Assembly (NCBI GenBank): GCA_009823505.1
Contig: VZQC01010403.1
Location: 362,853-426,852, forward strand
Reading direction: 5' to 3'
Length of the DNA: 64,000 bases
Origin: Rhizomys pruinosus
Lineage: Eukaryota > Chordata > Mammalia > Rodentia > Spalacidae
Part shown: positions 57,545 through 64,000 of the stretch, piece after piece
Layout of the letters: each line of letters begins with the position of its first letter
How positions within the stretch are numbered: the first letter of the stretch is position 1
The notes under the pieces: model-generated
The model's input: only the letters and a program-made list of their open reading frames with translations
The model's database searches: none
Told to the model about the DNA's origin: nothing
Position numbers and translations under genes: made by a program

Positions 57545-58285
57545 CTTGGCTGCCCTTGAATTTGAACCTGCATCAGGCCTCTGAGTGCTAAACACACTGC
57601 CACCACACTCAACTATAATGTTGTTGAATTTATTAATATTTTTTCAGGAGAAGTAGCCGGACAGATCATTCACTCTGCTTAGACATATATGTCTTACTTG
57701 TGGTTCTAAATTCTCAGGAGAGAGCTCCACACCCCCCCCCCCCACTCCCGCTGCTCTCATTGACCAAGAATTAGTCAGTTTTCCCTTTGAGTCACCTGGG
57801 GATAGCAGGGACAGGAAAGTTCTGATTCATACTCTGCTTTATGTCTTTATGGGGGAACTTTAATGTTCCCCAAAGTCCCATGTGCTGTTTTTCTCTTTCT
57901 TAGCTTCTCTGGTGTTGCTTTCAGTGTAAGTATGGGGGTGGGGGTCATCCAGGTTTGCTTCTAATTTTCTACTTACCCAAGGAATTTTTTAGACACATTA
58001 TCTTAAACAACAATCCAGTGTAAGTTCTGTCAAAAGACTTTCAGGTTTTCACAAGATCACTACTATACAACATAGGAAAGAATCATCAAATTCAGATCTG
58101 AGGAATGCTCTAGAAGGAAGCAGTTTCTTAATTCTCTTTCCCTTTCAATTTGGTAAAATTTTATTTTGTTGCCTTAAATGTCACTGGTGAGAGAAAACAT
58201 CAGTAAACTTTATGGGAAAGTGTCTAAATTCAAGGGAAATTTGTATCTCTGTAGTAGGATGAGTCTGCTGAGTATATGTCAAGGA
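57545..58285. other. Unassigned stretch
   Basis: No gene. A C-run is at 57732-57744 and a weak SINE remnant is at 57545-57615. Confidence 0.4.
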
Positions 58286-58288
58286 GTG

Positions 58289-58687
58289 TGTTCTAGTTTG
58301 TCTTCCATTGCTGTGACAAAACACTCTGACCAACACCAGCTTGGGGAGGAAAGGGTTTATTCAGCTTACATCTCCTGGGTCACAGTTCTCACTCAGGGAG
58401 CCCAAGGCAAGAACTCAGGGTAGGAACCTGGAAGCAGGAGCTGAAGCAGAAGCCATGGAGGAATGCTGTTCACTGGCTTGCTCCCCTGGCTCATGCCCAG
58501 CCTGCCTTCTTATACGGTACACAACCACCTGCCCAGGGTGGCACTACTCATTGTGGGCTGGGCCCTCCCACACTGTTCAGACAATACTACACATATGTGG
58601 GCACAGGCCAATCCAATGGAGCCAATTCCCCAACTGAGGCTCCCTCAACCCAGGTGTGTCAAGTTGACACTAAAGTTATCCAGCACA
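58289..58687 (+). repeat. Interspersed rodent repeat, family unassigned
   Basis: It contains tcttccattgctgtgacaaa, gaaagggtttattcagctta and gtcaagttgacac. The same start (cattgctgtgacaaaatgcc) is seen at 63100. Confidence 0.55.
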
Positions 58688-58689
58688 GA

Positions 58690-58858
58690 GTGGTTGTTTG
58701 AAATGGTCTCATTGTATAGCCCCAGCTGGCCTAGAACTGGCAGTGTAGACCAGGCTAGCTTAGAACTGGCAGTGTAGACCAGGCTAGTGTTGAACTCAGA
58801 GATCTGCCTTTTTCTGCTTCCCAAATGCTGGGATTAAAAGTGTGTGCCATGCCTGGCT
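58690..58858 (-). mobile_element. B1 SINE with extra 29-bp duplication
   Basis: Minus-strand B1 in which 58732-58760 is repeated at 58761-58789 (tagaactggcagtgtagacc core), one base different over most of its length. Confidence 0.88.
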
Positions 58859-58862
58859 TGCG

Positions 58863-59075
58863 ATGATTAATTTTAATTGTCAACTCAATACAGTTTAGAA
58901 TCACCTGGGGAAGAGTCTCAATGAGGATGGCCTGTGGGCATGTCTGGGGCACTGTCTCCTGTCAGTGCGACTCCCCTGCTGTGGAAGACTGGAACTCTGA
59001 GCCTAAATAAACTCTCTCCCAAGTAACTTTTCTCAGAGTATTTTATCACAGCAATGGAGAAGAAAGTAAGACCCT
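58863..59075 (+). repeat. Interspersed rodent repeat (same family as 36165-37060)
   Basis: ttaattgtcaactcaataca, tagaatcacctggggaagag and tttatcacagcaatggag. It lacks the middle of the family. Confidence 0.55.
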
Positions 59076-59198
59076 TCCTTCCCTAAATAGTCTCCCTTCT
59101 GTCTTCACATCACATACACTCTATCACCTCCTCTCAATCCTCTCCTTTCAAACCTCCCCCTGTTGCCCCCATTCTATTGTCATGTCCCCCTACTTAGA

Positions 59199-59201
<3 letters not shown>

Positions 59202-59237
<36 letters not shown>
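59202..59237. repeat. (CA)n microsatellite
   Basis: About 18 CA units. Confidence 0.93.
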
Positions 59238-59239
<2 letters not shown>

Positions 59240-59242
<3 letters not shown>

Positions 59243-59395
59243 TGCTCACCTATATGCCATACATGAAAGGAAACTTGCTATGTGTGTCTTTCTGAATCTG
59301 GCTTATTTCATTTCACATAATGATTCCTAGTTCTGTCTACTTTCCTGTAAATGTTATAATTTTATTTTCCTTTACAGATAGATGAAGTTCCATGA
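59240..59395 (-). mobile_element. L1 ORF2 3' end fragment
   Basis: cttatttcatttcacataat and cctagttctgtctac match the ORF2 end at 11420-11480 of the long L1. It is old. Confidence 0.6.
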
Positions 59396-59397
59396 TC

Positions 59398-59510
59398 TGT
59401 TTGGTTTGCTTGTTTCTTACTCTGTAACTCAAACTGGCCTTAAACTCATGATGCTTTACCTCAGCCTCTCAGTGCACTGACTATAGATGTGGTCCCGACA
59501 TATCTGGCTT
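59398..59510 (-). mobile_element. Old B1-like remnant
   Basis: Weak minus-strand B1 match (aactggccttaaactcatg, tcagcctctcagtgc). Confidence 0.45.
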
Positions 59511-59527
59511 TCAAATGGGTCTTTTTT

Positions 59528-59727
59528 GTTGTTGTTGTTGTTGGTGGTGGTGGTTTCTTACCTTTTTTTATAAATTTATTTTTATTTTTTAACAACTCTA
59601 GACCTGTGCCCCCCCATTCCCCCACCCCACCAGAGCTCATGCATTCTGCCAAACATGCCTTTCATCTCTTTCTCAGTCTTTTCCAATATTCTCCATGAGG
59701 AAGTTGACTGTTTTGAGCAGAAGTTCA
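59528..59727 (-). mobile_element. 5'-truncated L1 3' end
   Basis: It starts with (GTT)n and T-rich DNA (poly-A side) and contains the C-rich block and gagctcatgcattctgcc, as in the other L1 3' ends of this window (7800-7950, 9755-9945). It is bounded by the 17-bp duplication. Confidence 0.85.
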
Positions 59728-59744
59728 TCAAATGGGTCTTTTTT

Positions 59745-59982
59745 AAAATTTATTTAATTTCATTTTTATGTGTATGAGTGTACTGTCTACATGTAGGTTT
59801 GTACACCCGTGTCATGCAATGCCGCGGAGGTCAGAAGAGGGTGTCGGATTCCCCTGGAACTGGAGTTCTCCTGGAATTGGAGTTACAGACAGTTCTCAGC
59901 CACCATGTGGGTGCTGGGGATCAAGCCCGGGTCCTCTGCCAGAGCAGTCGGCGCTCTTAACCACTAGGCCATCTCTCCAGCC
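59745..59982 (-). mobile_element. B2 SINE with internal 17-bp duplication
   Basis: Near-consensus minus-strand B2. The segment cctggaactggagttct at 59853-59869 is repeated at 59870-59886 with the same C-to-T change as in the copy at 31980-32222. Confidence 0.92.
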
Positions 59983-59999
59983 TCAAATGGGTCTTTTTA

Positions 60000-60518
60000 T
60001 ATCATAATATATTCTGTGTGAATAAATTATTTCTTAAATTACCTGTTAACATACACTCATTAGCATCTCTAATTTGTTCAACCAATGCACACATGCTACC
60101 AAGCAAGACACAGTTCGTTAAACATACATAGAAAGCCAACCTGATTCAAGAAAAATTAAGAAAAAAAGATCTTTACATCATCTAATTGACACTGTTATTT
60201 GAGTTCAATTAGTATAATAAAAAGTTTTGTTAATTTGAGTCGTGAGAATTTCTGCTGCTCCTCCTAACTAGCTTCTTACATTTCAGACTTCCCTGAAGTG
60301 CAGTTGGATATAGACATAACACACAAAAACAGTAGTCATGAAATTACTTCCTGAGGCTGTCAGCAGCAGGAACAGAAAGGTTCCCAAATCATTACAAAAC
60401 AGCTCCCGGGAAGAAAAGTTAAAGTGATCTTATAATTAAGAGCTATTTAACTTTTTAGATGAGATGCAATGAGAGTCCTGGATTAACGTCTTGGAGCTGT
60501 GATACGAGCTCTTCCTCC

Positions 60519-60558
<40 letters not shown>

Positions 60559-61050
60559 CTATGTGGGAAAGAAGAATCCACAAATACTTTTCTTCTGATT
60601 TTTCTTTTAAAGTCAACTCACAAAGTCAAGGGTTTCATTACAACATTTTCATGCCTCTGTGTCGTTTTCTTTTGCTCACCCATGCCAGGCCCTCCCTCGG
60701 CCCCTCGCCTCCGTCTTGCTCTTGTCCTCCCTCCCACACACAGTTCCCTCTTCTGTTTTCAGGCCACATGTATTGCATCACTGCCTTGGTGAAGAGAAAT
60801 TTAAAAATTTTTCAATATTAAAGAGAACTAAGCTTCATATCTTCAATATTTGCGGTCTATGTATCCTCTCTGGCCATCCCGATGGAGGGACACTGCCTTG
60901 AGGTGCGCCCACACGATGCACCCCACAGCCTAGGCTCCACACAGTATTCAGGTAGGTTTGCCAGAAAAGGCAAGATACTATGAGCAGGACAGGGGAAGAG
61001 TCTGTCCCCGGAATTGCTGCCGCAGATCTGTCCATCTTTCTATAAGAACG
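60000..61050. other. Unassigned stretch with a CT tract
   Basis: Repeat-poor apart from (CT)n at 60522-60555. A 120-residue frame passes through the CT tract and is not convincing. Confidence 0.4.
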
Positions 61051-61054
61051 CTCA

Positions 61055-61170
61055 GCTTACTCCACCACTGAGCTACATCCCAGCTCCCTGTGTTTTGAGA
61101 CAGGGGTATCACAGTGTAGCATAGGCTGTGTCCATCTTTAGAATGCTGAGATTACTGGTGAGTGTTAGCA
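61055..61170 (-). mobile_element. B4-type SINE remnant
   Basis: The phrase ccaccactgagctacatccc (ID-like) is followed by a decayed B1-like part (gttttgagacaggggtatca). Confidence 0.5.
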
Positions 61171-61719
61171 CAGGTAACACAGCATGGGGAGAGGTCTGTT
61201 GAAACTTTATTTAGTCATAAATAATGTGTTTTTTTCCCACTTATGGACTACCATGTGAATGACAGACTCAGGTGGCAACTGTTCTCTGAGAATTCTCCCC
61301 ACAGACGGGAAGTGTTTGTACTTTACACATCTTGGGCTTCATAATTTGTCCTAGGGCTTACTAGAACTTCTGTTACTTTCTGTAGTTCTTCAAGTGCCCA
61401 GGCTTAGCTTACCACAAGGAAGAACATTCTCCTAGTTGGAAGAATATACTTAGAATAATTGCTATGGTTACATGTTTACAGTATACAGATGGACATTTTT
61501 GAGAGTTTCTGTAAAGTCTAGTAAGATTGTGATAACTTAGTGTTGTAGGAATCTTGATGCCTTCTGTTAGGTTCATACTGAGGGAGTTGGAGTTTCCAGG
61601 TCCAAGTTGACTGCAGTCTTTCACCTTCCCAGAGAACAAATGGAGGTATTCTGGCTTCCGCTTCATGTTTCTTTATGATACAATGCTGTCCTGATAATGT
61701 ATATCTTTGGAATTTGGAT
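61171..61719. other. Unassigned stretch
   Basis: No gene or repeat recognised. Confidence 0.35.
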
Positions 61720-61737
61720 TAACTTAATCATTCTTTT

Positions 61738-61895
61738 TTTTTTTTTCTTTCTTTTTCTTTTTGAGACAGGGTCTCCCTGTAGCCCCAGCTGTCCTGGAAC
61801 TCACTTGTAGACCAGGCCGGCCTTGAACTCACAAAGATCCGCCTGCCTCTGCCTCCCAAGTGCTAGGATTAAAGGCGTGCACCACCACGCCCGGC
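61738..61895 (-). mobile_element. B1 SINE with target duplication
   Basis: Near-consensus minus-strand B1, bounded by taacttaatcattcttt at 61720 and 61896-61912. It is young. Confidence 0.95.
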
Positions 61896-61957
61896 TAACT
61901 TAATCATTCTTTAGTCCAAGAAAAATTCTTACCTAATAATAATTAAGGGTGCTTTTT

Positions 61958-62182
61958 CTTGGGCTGGGGATGTACCTTAGTTGGAAGAGTGCTTACCTAG
62001 CATGCATGAAGCCCTGGGTGTAACACTCAGCGCTACTCAAAACTGGATATAGTGTCACATGCCTGTAATCCTAGTGCTTGGGAGGGGGAGACAAGATGAT
62101 CAGACATCCAAGGTCATCCTATGCCACTTCATAGAAAGTTCAAGCCTAGTCCAGACTACAAGAGACCCTGTCTCAAAAAGGT
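61958..62182 (+). mobile_element. B4 SINE
   Basis: Full plus-strand B4: ID head (gggctggggatgtaccttag, gcttacctagcatgcatg) fused to a B1 body (cacatgcctgtaatcctag, gagaccctgtctcaaaaag). Confidence 0.85.
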
Positions 62183-62185
62183 AGA

Positions 62186-62392
62186 ATGGGGGCTGGGGTT
62201 GATGGCTCAGTTGGTAAAGTGCTTACTGGGTAAGCATAAGGACATGAGTTTGGACCTGCATCATCACATCAAGATACATAAACAAGTAAATAAATAAAGT
62301 AGAAAGCAACAGAGGAAGACATCCAGCATCGACCTCTGGACCCCATGGACACATGCACATAAACACACTCACGCATGCAAACATATAAAGAT
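62186..62392 (+). mobile_element. B4-type SINE, internally deleted
   Basis: Head gggggctggggttgatggct and tail gacacatgcacataaacac are present; the B1-like middle is mostly gone, and there is an AATA-rich patch at 62285-62300. Confidence 0.65.
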
Positions 62393-62394
62393 GC

Positions 62395-62562
62395 ACTTTT
62401 GTTTTGTTTTGTTTTTGTCTTTTTGACAGAGGGTCTCCCTGCAGCCACAGCTGTCCTGGAATTCATTTTTTAGATCAGGCTGGCCTTGAACTCACAGAGA
62501 TCTGCTTGCCTCTGCCTCCCAAGTGCTGGGATTAAAGGTGTGCGCCACCATGCCTAGATCAG
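62395..62562 (-). mobile_element. B1 SINE
   Basis: Minus-strand B1 (gtctttttgacagagggtct to ccaccatgcctaga). Confidence 0.9.
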
Positions 62563-62564
62563 AT

Positions 62565-63085
62565 GCAGTTTTTTTTTTATTTGATGAAAGAAAGAATTTT
62601 TTCAAACATAAACCTTATAAAAGCTTAGAATTTAAATGAAATTACAAAGTCAGTTTCCTCGAGTTCAGCCAGTAGCCTTCTGGATATATGAAAATAGAGA
62701 GTAAAAGTTCAAGCACATCCTTATGAAATTATAAGCATTGAATATTAGTAAGCCAAAGCTTAGCTCATGGAACTTGCATTTAAGAATTTAAATATATTTA
62801 TACTAGTAAAATTCCAATGAATGTTCTATGTGGGCTGCCTTTTTAATAATTATATAAAGAAGCCTTGTAGATGTTTTTCTTTAATAAGAACATTAGCTTT
62901 GACATTGCATAAAAATGAATTTAGAAAACTTAAGCTTGTTAAACCTTCCAAGGGAAGCTGAAGTCTTACTGGGGGACCTAGAGTATGTCCTGTGATGTTT
63001 GGGATGAGCTGGATTCAATTTTCCTTGAATTTCTTGAGCATTCATTCGGTTCTGTTCTAAGCTAATACACACAGACTCTCTGATG
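62565..63085. other. Unassigned AT-rich stretch
   Basis: No gene or repeat recognised. Confidence 0.4.
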
Positions 63086-63255
63086 CTGTGTTTGTTACTT
63101 TCTCATTGCTGTGACAAAATGCCTGAGCAAAGCCACTTAAAGAAAGAAGGGTTCATGCTGGCTCACCATTTGAAGGTGCAGTCCATCTTGGTGGGGAAGG
63201 CATGGCTGCCTCAGGAGCGTGAGGCAGCTAGTCATGTTGTGTCTTTGGCCAAGAA

Positions 63256-63306
<51 letters not shown>

Positions 63307-63465
63307 CTGGGGCTCAGCTCGCTTTCTCCTCTTCATTCAGTTGGGACCCCAGCCCACAGATGGTGCTGCCCATATTCAGGGCGGGTCTTCTCTCCTCAAG
63401 TAACCCAATTTAGAGACTCCTTCATAGACGTGCCCAGAGGTGTGTTGCTTAGGTGTTCTAGATCC
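63086..63465 (+). repeat. Interspersed rodent repeat with GA tract
   Basis: It starts tttgttactttctcattgct and contains ggttcatgctggctcacc. It belongs with 58289-58687. A (GA)n run of about 23 units at 63258-63304 lies within it. Confidence 0.55.
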
Positions 63466-64000
63466 TGTCAAGAAGACAGTCAAGATTAGCTGTCACAGAT
63501 GCCCAGTGTACACTGTAGAGTTGGTATGTAACTTTCCTCCAGTCTCACTGAGAACAGCTCCCAGGCTTCCTCATGCCCAAGTTCAGGTTCTCAGGTTCTC
63601 CTGCCTTTCCCCTACTAAGCAGGGACTTAGAGAGACCACAGAAGAAGATAACTGGGAAACCCTGCAATGCGTGCGACCTTATTGACTAGGTATGAAGGCA
63701 CTGGGCCATTTCTAGATTGCTATTGCTTGCAAGAATGAGCAGGCAAAGTTCTCTACCACACAGAGAGTGAAGGGTCACCGAGGCAGACTTGGGAGGCTAG
63801 ATGAGTTCTATGATTTCTCTATCATAGACATAAGATCCTAGTGGGGTTTTACCCACACGGACAGAAGATTAGCTGCTTATTTCCTTTCATAGTTATGTAT
63901 GTGGAGAAGCATGTATGTGTCTCGGTTTCTGATCCCTGCAGCCCCTGCCTTCCATAGCATTGTGGTCTGTTGCCAGTGTGAGGCCCTATCTCTCCCTGGC
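63466..64000. other. Unassigned stretch at the window end
   Basis: No gene or repeat recognised. The 81-residue frame at 63440-63685 has no domain I know. Confidence 0.35.

Larger units (their letters stand above)
59511..59999. repeat. Three copies of a 17-bp target sequence
   Basis: tcaaatgggtctttttt is at 59511-59527 and 59728-59744, and a one-base variant is at 59983-59999. They bound the L1 at 59528-59727 and the B2 at 59745-59982. Confidence 0.93.

Overview
This window looks like nuclear DNA of a myomorph (mouse-like) rodent. The evidence is a dense mixture of rodent-restricted SINEs (B1, B2, B3, B4 and ID types), rodent-style L1 elements in both orientations, endogenous retrovirus (ERV) LTRs, and long CA, CT/GA, CTTT and TATC microsatellites. 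I could not fix the species. I see no intact multi-exon gene, no rRNA or tRNA gene, no CRISPR array and no bacterial or viral operon. The longest open frames are repeat-derived or belong to broken retrocopies. Layout: 1-9950 holds SINEs set in older L1 pieces, including a plus-strand L1 ORF2 remnant from about 3140 to 6120. 9955-11092 holds a rodent interspersed repeat and a fragment of a retroviral internal region. 11098-17280 is one long minus-strand L1 with ORF2 and ORF1 recognisable; its ORF1 has been hit by a solo LTR (6-bp target duplication) and by a composite B2-head/B1 SINE (14-bp duplication). 17462-18560 is a processed pseudogene of Aimp1 (minus). 18750-28080 is SINE/L1/microsatellite DNA with short unassigned stretches. 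28084-29218 is a processed pseudogene of Pcna (minus). 29400-45640 is again repeats, with three solo LTRs or LTR candidates and a relatively repeat-poor stretch at 40400-43200. 45875-55148 is a processed pseudogene of Ckap2 (plus), interrupted by a 6.2-kb gammaretrovirus-like ERV at 47371-53570 on the minus strand, by a 37-bp minisatellite and by an L1 piece. 55150-64000 is L1 3' ends, SINEs and unassigned DNA. No genes here work together. The window records successive retrotransposition: L1-mediated retrocopies of three cellular mRNAs (Aimp1, Pcna, Ckap2), retroviral insertions into older repeats, and SINEs nested in all of them. The most informative object is the ERV in the Ckap2 retrocopy. 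It has paired LTRs about 1 percent different, a 4-bp target duplication, a tRNA-Pro type primer binding site and a polypurine tract, but no readable gag or pol and only a short env tail. That is the pattern of a non-autonomous family moved in trans. A second, older copy of part of its internal region lies at 10595-11092. I found no evidence of a new enzymatic or defence system.
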